Assembly (NCBI GenBank): GCA_027024625.1
Contig: JALVRY010000350.1
Span: 1-11,078, forward strand
DNA length: 11,078 bases
Direction of reading: 5' to 3'
Source: Thiotrichaceae bacterium
Lineage (GTDB): Bacteria; Pseudomonadota; Gammaproteobacteria; Thiotrichales; Thiotrichaceae
The notes under the pieces are model-generated. The model saw nothing but the letters and a program-made list of their open reading frames with translations, was not told the DNA's origin and made no database searches. Shown one piece after another: positions 1 to 6,697 of this stretch. The position numbers and the translations under genes are program-made. Numbering within the stretch: the stretch's first letter is position 1; the number at the start of each line of letters is the position of its first letter.

Positions 1-485
1 CCTTTAGAGACGCACTCAAGTATTTCATGTTGCCGAGGTGATAAACGGTATTTTGAATCAGGGTAGGTTTTTGTAGGTTTTGCCTGAGCTGGGGGGATAT
101 AACGCTGACCAGATAAGATTATTTTAATCGCTTTAATGAGTTCTTCAGGCGTGCTTGTTTTAGAGATATAGCCTCTTGCTCCATAGACTAAAGAGCGTTC
201 TATAATTTCTATTTCTTCAAATGCAGAGAGTATAGCTACGGGTATGGTGGGGTAATCTTTAGTCAAATGCCTTAAGCTTTCTAAGCCTGCGTGGTCTGGC
301 ATTGCTAGATCAAGTAGTACAAGTGCTGGGGAGGTTTCTGAAATTAATTGTTTTCCCTTTGAGAAAGTATTTGCTGTCATTACTTTTAAGTCTGGCAGCA
401 TTGAGTCGAGCATCAATAGCATTCCTTTCAGAAAAAGAGGGTGGTCATCTATAATGAGTAGCCATTTTGTGGAATCTGTTTTCAT
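1..485 (-). CDS. NarL/LuxR-family response regulator, 3' part cut by window edge
   Basis: A two-component response regulator that would be phosphorylated by a sensor kinase and bind DNA. I translated the minus strand from ATG at 483-485; the frame stays open for 161 codons to the window edge, so the C-terminus is missing. The receiver domain covers about residues 8-125: acidic pair D13-D14 followed by HPLF, phospho-acceptor D59 in LLDLAMPDHAG, switch residue S87 in ILSAF, and K109 in GYISKTS. A linker follows, then RLSPRQHEILECVSKG (about 147-161), which is the start of a GerE/LuxR-type helix-turn-helix. The ribosome binding site is weak: only AAGAAG about 13 bases upstream. No partner kinase is visible. 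The gene lies 260 bases downstream of pepP on the same strand, with dyads between, so it probably has its own promoter. The target genes cannot be told from the sequence. Confidence 0.88.
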   Translation of the reverse strand, partial: MKTDSTKWLLIIDDHPLFLKGMLLMLDSMLPDLKVMTANTFSKGKQLISETSPALVLLDLAMPDHAGLESLRHLTKDYPTIPVAILSAFEEIEIIERSLVYGARGYISKTSTPEELIKAIKIILSGQRYIPPAQAKPTKTYPDSKYRLSPRQHEILECVSK

Positions 486-542
486 TGTTTGTTTTATTCT
501 TCTTAGAGTTTATTAGGCGAGCGGCAATGGAATTAAGAAAGT

Positions 543-571
543 ACCTCAATCAATAATTCATTGATCGAGGT
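543..571. repeat. Inverted repeat upstream of the response regulator gene
   Basis: Arms ACCTCAATCAAT (543-554) and ATTGATCGAGGT (560-571) match at 11 of 12 positions around the 5-base centre AATTC. The dyad ends 58 bases before the minus-strand response regulator start. No T-tract follows on either strand, so an operator or a 5'-leader hairpin is more likely than an intrinsic terminator. Function is inferred only. Confidence 0.55.
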
Positions 572-626
572 GAATATAGTTGAAGATTGTAGAAAGAAAA
601 GATATTTCTGTTTGAATTTTAAATTT

Positions 627-644
627 ACTTGTTGCCAAACAAGT
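627..644. repeat. Perfect 7-bp inverted repeat between pepP and the response regulator
   Basis: ACTTGTT (627-633) and AACAAGT (638-644) are perfect complements around GCCA. A weaker 5-bp dyad, GCTGA/TCAGC, lies at 670-683. Both fall between the end of pepP and the next minus-strand gene. Neither has a U-tract, so termination is uncertain; protein binding sites are an alternative. Confidence 0.4.
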
Positions 645-745
645 TTGTTAAAAAGTAGTCTTGATTTGTGCTGAAATATCAGCTACTAGCCCCACTTTTG
701 AGTAGAGCATGGGATATTATGTTTGTGTAATTCGCTCAGCTCAAT

Positions 746-2086
746 TTAGGATTGCATCCAAGCTTCAATTTCATCAATTTCTTTTATCAAACTGTCAGAA
801 ATAACTTCGTTACCTTCCTTGGTAATCACAACATCATCTTCGATTCGAATACCGATATTCCACCATTTTTTATCGACATCATCACTGGGTGAGATATAGA
901 TACCAGGTTCTACGGTAAGCACCATACCTGTTTCTAATAAACGCCACTCTTCATCAACTTTGTAATCACCAACATCATGAACATCTAAGCCAAGCCAATG
1001 CCCTGTTTTATGCATAAAATAAGGTTTATAGGCTTCATCTTTGATGAGTTGCTTAATATTTTCATTGGTTGATTTGTCGTTATCACGTTTAAGTATGCCA
1101 AGTTCCAATAAGCCATGAGTGATGGTGTTAAGGGCGGCAATATGTGGTTGATTCCATGTATTTCCTGATTTTGCTTCCTTAATGGCTGCTTTTTGAGCAT
1201 CTAATACAACTTGATAAAGCTGTTTTTGTGCGTCTGAAAATTTTCCGCTAATGGGGAAGGTTCGAGTAATATCGCTAGCATAGCCTTGGTATTCTGCTCC
1301 CGCATCAATTAATAGTAAGTCTCCCTTGTTGAGTTTTTGATTATTTTCAATGTAATGCAAAATACAGGCATTTTTTCCTCCACCAACAATGGAGGTATAG
1401 GCATGACTCATTCCTCTACGGCAAAACTCATAGGAGTATAGAGCGTCAATTTCATATTCCCACATCTTGGGCTTGCAGTTTTTCATAGCGGCATGATGAG
1501 CATCGATAGATGTGAGTGCAGCGTATTTCATCATACGAATTTCTGCATTGGATTTAAACAAACGCATCTCATGTAAGAATAAATCTAGCGATATAAATTC
1601 GTGGGGAGAATGTGCACCATTGCGGATCTTCTTTTTAATCGTGCCAACCCAATCCATGACTTGTTGGTCAAAGTGATGGTCATTTCCCATGCTGTAATAG
1701 ACAGATTTACGACCTTCCATTAGCCCTGGCAAGATGTCGTCAATATCGTCAATCGGGAAACTATCATCTGCACCAAAGTGTTCAACAACACCGTCAATGC
1801 CAGCACGGATACCTGTCCATTGTTCGGCGGTGGGGTCTTTATCTCGACAAAATAAGATGTACTCACCCTGTTCACGCTCGGGTACAAAGACAGCAATTGC
1901 ATCAGGCTCATTAAAATTAGTGAGATAGAGGAAGTCACTATTTTGTCGAAAAGGGTACTCAACATCTCGATTGCGAATTTTCTCGCTAGAAGAGGGGACG
2001 ATGGCGATTGCATCGCTACCTAACATTCCCATAAGTTTATTGCGTCGTTTGGCAAATTCTCGGGCGGTTATTGTTGGTTTTCTCAT
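746..2086 (-). CDS. pepP: Xaa-Pro aminopeptidase PepP (aminopeptidase P, M24B)
   Basis: A cytoplasmic dinuclear-metal (usually Mn) peptidase that releases the N-terminal residue when proline is in second position. At 446 residues it matches the E. coli enzyme (441). The N-terminal aminopeptidase P domain covers about residues 1-170, including YPFRQNSDFLYLTNF (44-58). The pita-bread catalytic domain follows. The five expected metal ligands are all present: D261 in LLIDAGAEY, D272 in ASDITRTFP, H363 in HKTGHWLG, E393 in TVEPGIYI and E416 in RIEDDVV. The accessory histidines H244 and H370 are also there. The start ATG (2084-2086) overlaps the TAA stop of ygfB by one base, so translation is probably coupled. 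In E. coli the next genes are ubiH and ubiI; here an unrelated regulator gene follows after 260 bases. Confidence 0.97.
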   Translation of the reverse strand: MRKPTITAREFAKRRNKLMGMLGSDAIAIVPSSSEKIRNRDVEYPFRQNSDFLYLTNFNEPDAIAVFVPEREQGEYILFCRDKDPTAEQWTGIRAGIDGVVEHFGADDSFPIDDIDDILPGLMEGRKSVYYSMGNDHHFDQQVMDWVGTIKKKIRNGAHSPHEFISLDLFLHEMRLFKSNAEIRMMKYAALTSIDAHHAAMKNCKPKMWEYEIDALYSYEFCRRGMSHAYTSIVGGGKNACILHYIENNQKLNKGDLLLIDAGAEYQGYASDITRTFPISGKFSDAQKQLYQVVLDAQKAAIKEAKSGNTWNQPHIAALNTITHGLLELGILKRDNDKSTNENIKQLIKDEAYKPYFMHKTGHWLGLDVHDVGDYKVDEEWRLLETGMVLTVEPGIYISPSDDVDKKWWNIGIRIEDDVVITKEGNEVISDSLIKEIDEIEAWMQS

Positions 2087-2631
2087 TAGTGAATTGCGGT
2101 ATCTAGTTTGGAGGGTTGAAGTTCTTCACTTAAAAGCAATGTGCCGATTCGCAGATATTCTACAATTTCATAGTAGGATTGTTCTGCTTCTTCATCAGTT
2201 TCTAAGTCAAATTCACCCGAATTGCTGATTTGCGACACGTCTTGCAGAAATTCACGGCTATCATCGGGAAGTTTTGTAAATTCTTTTAAGCCTGCAAGAG
2301 CAGCACCATACAATAGCCCTTGAGTCCATTCTTGTATGGCGGCTAAGCGCTTGGGTAACTCGGTATCGTCAGCGGGTAATAACAGGTGTAAGCCTAAATT
2401 ACTGTCATTTAATTGCGCTAGTGATTGCTCAAATAATGCTGACAGTAGCTCTAAATCAGGACTATCGAGGTATTCATCGTCAATTAATTCTTTGAGCCAT
2501 GTATTTTTATCAATAGCTGTGTTAACGGCAAGCATTCCACAGGCTATACCTTGTGTTTCAGCAGGGGAAACGTGACAGTTCAGCGCAGATAAGCTGGACT
2601 GTATATCATTGTATTCTATGAATTTACTCAT
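2086..2631 (-). CDS. ygfB: UPF0149 / YgfB family protein
   Basis: A 181-residue all-alpha protein of the UPF0149 (YgfB/YecA) family; E. coli YgfB has 192 residues. Family signatures are the N-terminal SPAETQGIACGML (about 22-34), LHLLLPADD with the following EWTQGLLYGAALAGL (about 81-115), and the acidic segment before YYEIVEYLRIGTLLL. The basic molecular role in most species is unknown. In Pseudomonas aeruginosa YgfB is reported to counteract the AlpA activator and so affect beta-lactam tolerance; whether that applies here is not known. It is the first gene of a two-gene unit with pepP (TAATG overlap), the order seen in many gammaproteobacteria. No clear Shine-Dalgarno sequence precedes the ATG (upstream bases AAATAAACAAAT). 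Confidence 0.93.
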   Translation of the reverse strand: MSKFIEYNDIQSSLSALNCHVSPAETQGIACGMLAVNTAIDKNTWLKELIDDEYLDSPDLELLSALFEQSLAQLNDSNLGLHLLLPADDTELPKRLAAIQEWTQGLLYGAALAGLKEFTKLPDDSREFLQDVSQISNSGEFDLETDEEAEQSYYEIVEYLRIGTLLLSEELQPSKLDTAIH

Positions 2632-2678
2632 ATTTGTTTATTTAGTGTTCAATACGGGAAAATGGTCTATCTTTGGTT

Positions 2679-2699
2679 TATACTCTGCGGTTGAGTATA
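2679..2699. promoter_or_regulatory. Perfect 7-7-7 dyad in the ygfB / TIGR02449-gene divergent region
   Basis: TATACTC (2679-2685) and GAGTATA (2693-2699) are perfect complements around the 7-base spacer TGCGGTT. It sits in the 144-base gap between two divergent transcription units. Each half also contains a TATACT-like -10 sequence, so it may be an operator or reflect overlapping promoters. No cognate regulator can be named. Confidence 0.4.
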
Positions 2700-2728
2700 T
2701 ACTTTCTCAGGGTTTGAGGTTTTATAAT
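2700..2728 (+). promoter_or_regulatory. Candidate promoter for the coiled-coil gene and zapA
   Basis: A perfect TATAAT lies at 2723-2728. The best-spaced -35 (TACTTT, 2700-2705, 17-base spacer) is poor. The -10 is 47 bases upstream of the start codon at 2776. The weak -35 could mean activator dependence, or that this is not the main promoter. Confidence 0.4.
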
Positions 2729-2775
2729 TTTACGCAATCTGAAGCCTGCCCCTTAAAATAATGTAATTTAAACCT

Positions 2776-3006
2776 ATGACTACAGAATCAACAGATGTTC
2801 GTTTGAATGAGCAGGTGAACCAGCTAGAAGAGCAAGTTAACTTATTGCTAGATCTACTGGAAACCTTATCTCAAGAGAATGCCGTTTTACTTGAGCATGA
2901 AAAGCAGCTTACACAAGATCGTTCTGCCTTGCTTGAAAAAAATGATAAAGCAAGGGTGCAAGTGGAAGCAATGCTTGGACGTTTACGGACGATGGAGCAT
3001 TCATAA
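2776..3006 (+). CDS. TIGR02449-family short coiled-coil protein (ZapB-like)
   Basis: A 76-residue, almost entirely helical and highly charged protein. From residue 8 to about 72 it shows leucine/valine heptads (LNEQVNQLEEQVNLLLDLLE, then ENAVLLEHEKQL and SALLEKNDKARVQVEAMLGRL), typical of a continuous parallel or antiparallel coiled coil. No signal peptide or membrane segment is present. Length, composition and position directly upstream of zapA match the family TIGR02449, found in this place in many gammaproteobacteria. ZapB of E. coli is a coiled coil of similar size that binds ZapA, so a role in stabilising the FtsZ ring is plausible, but that is inference from context. The gap to zapA is 25 bases, so the two are probably co-transcribed. 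No strong Shine-Dalgarno sequence is seen. Confidence 0.85.
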   Translation: MTTESTDVRLNEQVNQLEEQVNLLLDLLETLSQENAVLLEHEKQLTQDRSALLEKNDKARVQVEAMLGRLRTMEHS

Positions 3007-3031
3007 ATTTTCAAAAAAGGAAAGGTGAGCC

Positions 3032-3340
3032 GTGGCAAAAAAGCAAAAAGCTCTAAGTGTACGTATTTTAGGCAAAGATTATTTAGTGGGTTGCCCAGAG
3101 GGAGAAGAAGACGCTCTGCTTCGTTCCGCTAAGCATGTTGATGAGAAAATGAATGATATACGCATGGCGGGTAAAGTTGTGGGTACAGATAGAATCGCTG
3201 TAATGGCTGCGTTGAATATTGCTCATGAAATGTTGAATACAACAAACCAAGTAGAAAATATTGATAAGAAGGCAATGCAAAAGCTTAAACAAATTGAGCT
3301 TAATATCTTTGAAGCGGTTGAAAAATATAAGAAAGATTAA
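3032..3340 (+). CDS. zapA: Cell division protein ZapA
   Basis: ZapA binds FtsZ polymers at mid-cell and promotes their bundling. The 102-residue length fits the family. The N-terminal globular domain includes VRILGKDYLVGCPEGEEDALLRSA (about 10-33) followed by VDEKMNDIRMAGKVVGTDRIAVMAALNIAHEML (36-68), the characteristic dimerisation and tetramerisation core. The C-terminal part (about 72-100) is a coiled-coil helix. The start is GTG at 3032, supported by AGGAAAGG (3018-3025) at good distance. It follows the ZapB-like coiled-coil gene and precedes 6S RNA, the usual zapA-ssrS order in gammaproteobacteria. Confidence 0.95.
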   Translation: MAKKQKALSVRILGKDYLVGCPEGEEDALLRSAKHVDEKMNDIRMAGKVVGTDRIAVMAALNIAHEMLNTTNQVENIDKKAMQKLKQIELNIFEAVEKYKKD

Positions 3341-3391
3341 CTGGTCGGTTTTTACTTTGTGATTAATTTTATTTATATGTAAATAGATTGC

Positions 3392-3420
3392 TTAACAAAT
3401 TAGAAAAAGTGTATTAGTAT
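3392..3420 (+). promoter_or_regulatory. Sigma70-type promoter of 6S RNA
   Basis: TTAACA (3392-3397) and TAGTAT (3415-3420) are separated by 17 bases. A start 7-10 bases further on falls at 3427-3430, which coincides with the 5' end of the closing stem of the 6S RNA. The agreement of independent signals makes this the best supported promoter of the window. Confidence 0.7.
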
Positions 3421-3428
3421 AAAACGCA

Positions 3429-3616
3429 TGGTAATTCTGGGGTACGCGTTAGTCTGACTTGATAATGCCCTTGAGCCTAATTATCTATCTCGGAAGTTGA
3501 ATAGAGCTTTGTGTGCAGGACTGATTTATCGGTAAGCCTAATAAGTTTTTGAATACTCCCACCTCTGAACTTTGGTTCAAGGTCGATAGCTTGACGACGC
3601 TACTCTGGTTTTACCA
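3429..3616 (+). ncRNA. ssrS: 6S RNA
   Basis: 6S RNA mimics an open promoter and sequesters the sigma70 RNA polymerase holoenzyme in stationary phase. The segment directly follows zapA, the classic ssrS locus. The ends pair: TGGTAA (3429-3434) with TTACCA (3611-3616), continuing inward with mismatches through CTGGGGTA (3437-3444) against TACTCTGG (3601-3608) and GCGT (3446-3449) against ACGC. Conserved 6S blocks are visible: CCTTGAGCC (3469-3477), resembling CCCUGAGCC of E. coli, and the apical hairpin CCTCTGAAC/GTTCAAGG (3562-3570 and 3575-3582, loop TTTG), resembling the E. coli CCUUGAACC hairpin. Length is about 188 nt against 184 in E. coli. Exact ends are inferred from pairing and may be off by a few bases. 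The usual downstream gene ygfA is absent. Confidence 0.88.
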
Positions 3617-3698
3617 CTTATTATTTACCCTCCCAGTTGTGTAATCCCAATCTATTCTTCTTCGCGAATCAGCCGCATTAATACCCCATATTCTTTTT

Positions 3699-4124
3699 TC
3701 AGATGTTAATTTTGACAACGACCAAAATAACTATTCCTATTAATAACAATGATGGTGCCTCGTTAAAGTAACGATACCAACGATGGCTATGTTGGTTCTT
3801 CTCTTCTCTAAAAGCAATTACCAATTGGCGACACCAAATATGATAAGCAATCAATGTGCTAACAAGTACAAGTTTTGCGGGAAACCAAAAGCTAGAAAGA
3901 TAGTAATTGGAATTGATTAAAAAAACTAAAGTGCCAAATATAGCAGTTAGCACGGCTCCTAGTGTCATCATGATATAAAGACGGCGTTCCATGATTTTAA
4001 ATAATTCAAAACTTGCTTTATTTTCTGGCATTGCGTGATAGACAAAGAGCCTAGGCAAGTAAAATAGCCCTGCAAACCATGTCACCATGAATATGATGTG
4101 CAGTGCTTTCATCCATTCGTACAT
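3699..4124 (-). CDS. hemJ: Protoporphyrinogen oxidase HemJ
   Basis: An integral membrane protein of the HemJ (UPF0093) family that oxidises protoporphyrinogen IX to protoporphyrin IX in haem synthesis, replacing HemG or HemY. It has 141 residues and four hydrophobic segments, about 6-26, 50-70, 79-99 and 122-138. Recognisable family motifs are KALHIIFMVTWFAGLFYLPRLFVYH (6-30) with H9, W16, R25 and H30, SSFWFPAKLVL (77-87) with K84, and RWYRYFNEAPSLLL near the end. The conserved histidine and lysine correspond to residues reported as essential in a cyanobacterial HemJ. The start ATG (4122-4124) has a good ribosome binding site, AGGGGAA (4129-4135 on the plus coordinate). It is transcribed alone, convergent toward 6S RNA and divergent from argC. 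Confidence 0.92.
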   Translation of the reverse strand: MYEWMKALHIIFMVTWFAGLFYLPRLFVYHAMPENKASFELFKIMERRLYIMMTLGAVLTAIFGTLVFLINSNYYLSSFWFPAKLVLVSTLIAYHIWCRQLVIAFREEKNQHSHRWYRYFNEAPSLLLIGIVILVVVKINI

Positions 4125-4140
4125 AAAATTCCCCTAAAAT

Positions 4141-4170
4141 TTCGCAATTTCTCAATGAGGTAGTACTATA
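4141..4170. promoter_or_regulatory. Overlapping divergent promoters of argC and hemJ
   Basis: For argC, TTCGCA (4141-4146) and TACTAT (4164-4169) are 17 bases apart. On the minus strand TATAGT occupies 4165-4170, a -10 candidate for hemJ with a poor -35. The two -10 boxes share the 8-base palindrome TAGTACTA (4161-4168), so the two polymerases could not bind together. Assigned by consensus only. Confidence 0.4.
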
Positions 4171-4202
4171 CCGTTTTTACTGAATTTAGGAACATCATCG
4201 CT

Positions 4203-5234
4203 GTGAAGAAAATAGGAATAGTGGGAGCCACAGGATATACAGGTGTAGAATTACTCAGACTTCTTGTAAATCACCCTAGTGTTGAGATTGCAATGGTCAC
4301 ATCCCGAGCTAATGCAGGCTCTCGCGTTGATGCCATGTTTCCTAATCTTCGTGGTTATTTAGATTTAGAGTTTGTCGAACCAGATATTGATGCATTATGT
4401 GAATGTGATCTCGTGTTTTTCGCAACACCAAATGGAATTGCAATGCAAAGTGCTGTTGCACTACTAGAGGCTGGTACAAAGGTTATTGATCTTGCCGCTG
4501 ACTTTAGAATAAAAGATGTGGATGTTTGGCAAGAGTGGTATGGCATGACACATGCTTGTCCTGATCTACTGTCAACCGCTGTTTATGGCTTGCCAGAAAT
4601 TAATCGTGAGCAAATTCAGAGTGCAAACTTAGTGGCTAACCCCGGTTGCTATCCAACGGCGGTTACTTTAGGTTTGTTGCCATTGTTAAAATCAGGCTGC
4701 ATCACGCTGGATGATATTATTGCAGATACAAAAAGTGGTGTTAGCGGTGCAGGACGTAAGGCAAATGTTGGTACTTTGCTTTGTGAAGCGGGTGAAAGTT
4801 TTAAAGCCTATGGTATTGCAGGTCACCGTCATCAACCAGAAATTGCTCAAACCTTATCCTTAGCGTCAGGTGAAAATGTTAATTTGACGTTTGTGCCTCA
4901 CCTTGTTCCTATGATTCGGGGAATTCAGGCAACTCTCTATGTAAAAAAATCAGAGTCTACCTGTGACTTAACTGAGCTTTATCAACAATATTATAAAGAT
5001 GAACCTTTTGTTGATGTGCTGTCTGAGGGTGTTCCTCCTGAGACGCGTAGTGTGCGTGGGTCAAATATTTGTCAGATTTCACCAAATCAGCCCAAGCATA
5101 CCGATAGGATTGTCGTTTTATCAGTGATTGATAATTTAGTTAAGGGGGCGGCAGGTCAGGCTGTGCAAAATATGAACATAATGCTGGGTTTTGATGAAGC
5201 GAAAGCACTACGTCAGCCGGCATTATTGCCGTAA
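4203..5234 (+). CDS. argC: N-acetyl-gamma-glutamyl-phosphate reductase
   Basis: ArgC reduces N-acetyl-glutamyl-5-phosphate to the semialdehyde with NADPH, the third step of arginine synthesis, in the cytoplasm. The 343-residue length fits the type 1 (long) enzymes. Residues 5-16 ([12 protein letters not shown]) form the dinucleotide-binding loop. The catalytic cysteine is C149 in [10 protein letters not shown] and the partner histidine is H208 in [19 protein letters not shown] (178-186) and [11 protein letters not shown] (230-240) are further family blocks. The start is GTG at 4203; AGGA (4188-4191) lies 11 bases upstream, a little far, so initiation may be modest. No other arg genes are in the window, as is normal for gammaproteobacteria with scattered arg genes. 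The downstream DUF6776 and bactofilin genes have the same strand. Confidence 0.97.
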   Translation: MKKIGIVGATGYTGVELLRLLVNHPSVEIAMVTSRANAGSRVDAMFPNLRGYLDLEFVEPDIDALCECDLVFFATPNGIAMQSAVALLEAGTKVIDLAADFRIKDVDVWQEWYGMTHACPDLLSTAVYGLPEINREQIQSANLVANPGCYPTAVTLGLLPLLKSGCITLDDIIADTKSGVSGAGRKANVGTLLCEAGESFKAYGIAGHRHQPEIAQTLSLASGENVNLTFVPHLVPMIRGIQATLYVKKSESTCDLTELYQQYYKDEPFVDVLSEGVPPETRSVRGSNICQISPNQPKHTDRIVVLSVIDNLVKGAAGQAVQNMNIMLGFDEAKALRQPALLP

Positions 5235-5323
5235 AATCATATAGATACATTGTTGTTAAACTTTGCTACTCTGTTCCCAGACAAATTCTTGGTATGAATT
5301 GGGTGATATATTAGGATAAAAAA

Positions 5324-6112
5324 ATGGCATTAGAATATAAATTTGAACAAGGCCAAATGCGTGTAAAGCCGTCTGGTTCCAAAGGTAAGCTGTGCTGGTA
5401 TCTAATGATCCTCTTTATGTTGCTAACTTTTGGAGGTGTTGCTTGGCTGTTTTTTTCAGGCTACCTCACTTCTGCGGATGCAGAAACAAAAAATTCATTT
5501 GCAACAAGCTTGAGAGGTAAGATGAATGAGCAGAAGCGTTTACTAGAAAAGAGAAAAATAACTATCGACAATTTAACGCAAGAATTAGGCGTTATTAAGC
5601 GAGAGTTTAAAATTCAAAAAGTCGCTAATGTAGAGTTAAATACCAAGTTGCAGCTTGCTGAGCAGAAATTAAGTGATGCGGATGAGGAATTATTGCTCTA
5701 TGGTAATATTTTGAACGCTAAAGACTTAAAACAAGGCTTGCATATTCAACATTTTGGACTAAAACTTGTAAAGGTGGATAAAGAAGGTAAGAAACTTCAA
5801 ACGAATCAACGTTTTCACTATCGGGTTGTACTATCTTATATACGAAGTGATAATTCTTCGGTGAGTGGAAGTTTTTCGATTAATATTATAGGAAAGCAAA
5901 AAGGCAAGTCGCTTACGTTATCCCATAAAAAACTAGTTCCTGCGGGGGAAGGTACAGCGTTAACGGGCTTCTCTTTGAAATATTATCAAAGTATGGAAGG
6001 TGATATTGAGCTACCCTCAGACTTTGTTCCTGAAAAAGTTAAATTAACCGTTAGTCCATCTAGTGGCAAAACATTAGAAAAAAAGTATGACTGGGCTACA
6101 GCAATAAAATAG
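5324..6112 (+). CDS. DUF6776-type membrane-anchored coiled-coil protein
   Basis: A 262-residue protein of unknown function. It has a basic N-terminal cytoplasmic stretch (1-22), one transmembrane segment (about 24-46, LCWYLMILFMLLTFGGVAWLFF... region), a long charged coiled coil (about 62-125) and a C-terminal part rich in beta strands (about 138-250: GLHIQHFGLKLVKVD, FHYRVVLSYIRSD, GSFSINIIG). Positive charges before the membrane segment suggest N-in/C-out topology, placing the coiled coil and beta domain in the periplasm. Architecture and position between argC and a bactofilin match the DUF6776 family, assigned from memory of the neighbourhood. The ATG at 5324 has a modest AGGA (5313-5316). 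A link to the bactofilin is inference from conserved adjacency. Confidence 0.8.
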   Translation: MALEYKFEQGQMRVKPSGSKGKLCWYLMILFMLLTFGGVAWLFFSGYLTSADAETKNSFATSLRGKMNEQKRLLEKRKITIDNLTQELGVIKREFKIQKVANVELNTKLQLAEQKLSDADEELLLYGNILNAKDLKQGLHIQHFGLKLVKVDKEGKKLQTNQRFHYRVVLSYIRSDNSSVSGSFSINIIGKQKGKSLTLSHKKLVPAGEGTALTGFSLKYYQSMEGDIELPSDFVPEKVKLTVSPSSGKTLEKKYDWATAIK

Positions 6113-6129
6113 GCTAGTAGAAACTAGCC
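6112..6129 (+). repeat. Hairpin between the DUF6776 gene and the bactofilin gene
   Basis: GGCTAGT (6112-6118) pairs perfectly with ACTAGCC (6123-6129) around an AGAA loop. The last base of the upstream TAG stop codon is the first base of the stem. No T-tract follows, so it is not a standard terminator; it may protect or process the mRNA and so change the ratio of the two proteins. Confidence 0.5.
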
Positions 6130-6152
6130 GTATGAAATAGTTATCACACATA

Positions 6153-6168
6153 AGGAGTGTTGTTCATG
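6153..6168 (+). promoter_or_regulatory. Ribosome binding site that decides the bactofilin start
   Basis: AAGGAG ends at 6157 and the ATG is at 6166, giving 8 bases spacing. The alternative GTG at 6157-6159 begins inside the site, so the longer reading frame is ruled out. Confidence 0.85.
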
Positions 6169-6627
6169 TTCAAATCTAAAAAGAGTGCAAAATCATCATC
6201 ATCGTCTCTTGATAATGATCAGAAAATTAAGAGTGCTAAAATTGATACATTATTAGGTAAAGGTACAACGATTGATGGCGATATTCGCTTTTCTGGAGGA
6301 TTGCACATTGAAGGAATGATCAAAGGTAATTTAACTGCTGATGATAAAGATGCCATGTTGGTATTGAGTGAGCATGGTCACATTCAAGGTGAGGTAAGAG
6401 TCCCTAATATTGTTGTAAATGGTACAATTGACGGTGATGTTTATGCAAATGGTAAAGTGGAGCTGTATGAAAAGGCTCGTGTTTGTGGTGATGTTTACTA
6501 TAACTTACTTGAAATGGCAGTAGGTTCTGAAGTCAATGGTAAATTGGTTCGTCAGAAAGATGATTCTGGTTATGCTGGGACGCCAGCAGTTTCTGATGCA
6601 GTAAATGCTGAGCCTGAGCCATCATAA
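6166..6627 (+). CDS. Bactofilin (polymer-forming cytoskeletal protein)
   Basis: Bactofilins assemble into nucleotide-free filaments that act as scaffolds for cell-wall, stalk or polar proteins. The protein has 153 residues from ATG 6166. A Ser/Lys-rich tail (1-22) is followed by a right-handed beta-helix domain (about 30-128) with repeating short strands: TTIDGDIRFSGG, LHIEGMIKGNL, GHIQGEVRVP, VVNGTIDGDVY, VELYEKARVCGDV, AVGSEVNGKL. The C-terminal tail (130-153) is acidic and disordered. I chose ATG 6166 because AGGAG (6153-6157) lies 8 bases upstream; an in-frame GTG at 6157 overlaps that site and cannot be the start. The gene follows the DUF6776 gene on the same strand and is closed by a strong terminator. 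Confidence 0.93.
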   Translation: MFKSKKSAKSSSSSLDNDQKIKSAKIDTLLGKGTTIDGDIRFSGGLHIEGMIKGNLTADDKDAMLVLSEHGHIQGEVRVPNIVVNGTIDGDVYANGKVELYEKARVCGDVYYNLLEMAVGSEVNGKLVRQKDDSGYAGTPAVSDAVNAEPEPS

Positions 6628-6657
6628 TCTTTTCTTAAGGAAACTCTGATTAAGCCA

Positions 6658-6694
6658 TGAGCGGTTTTCTCGGTGCTAAAACCGCTCAGTTTTT
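6658..6694 (+). terminator. Intrinsic terminator after the bactofilin gene
   Basis: TGAGCGGTTTT (6658-6668) pairs perfectly over 11 bases with AAAACCGCTCA (6678-6688) around a 9-base loop, followed by G and five T (6690-6694). It ends transcription from argC-DUF6776-bactofilin. It lies within the palindromic element described at 6638-6798. Confidence 0.8.
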
Positions 6695-6697
6695 GCC

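Noticed and set aside
1720..2228. Overlapping reading frames opposite or beside pepP and ygfB
   Set aside because: They are shadows of strongly conserved genes and show no ribosome binding sites or recognisable protein features.
3341..3698. A small protein gene in the long gap after zapA
   Set aside because: The stretch is occupied by 6S RNA with matching promoter and secondary structure; no convincing start with ribosome binding site is present.
4181..4202. ArgR operator (ARG box) before argC, suggested by TGAAT
   Set aside because: Only one half-site is present; the other half does not match ATTCA, so the box is not supported.
6157..6165. GTG start for the bactofilin
   Set aside because: It overlaps the ribosome binding site AAGGAG; ATG 6166 has correct spacing.
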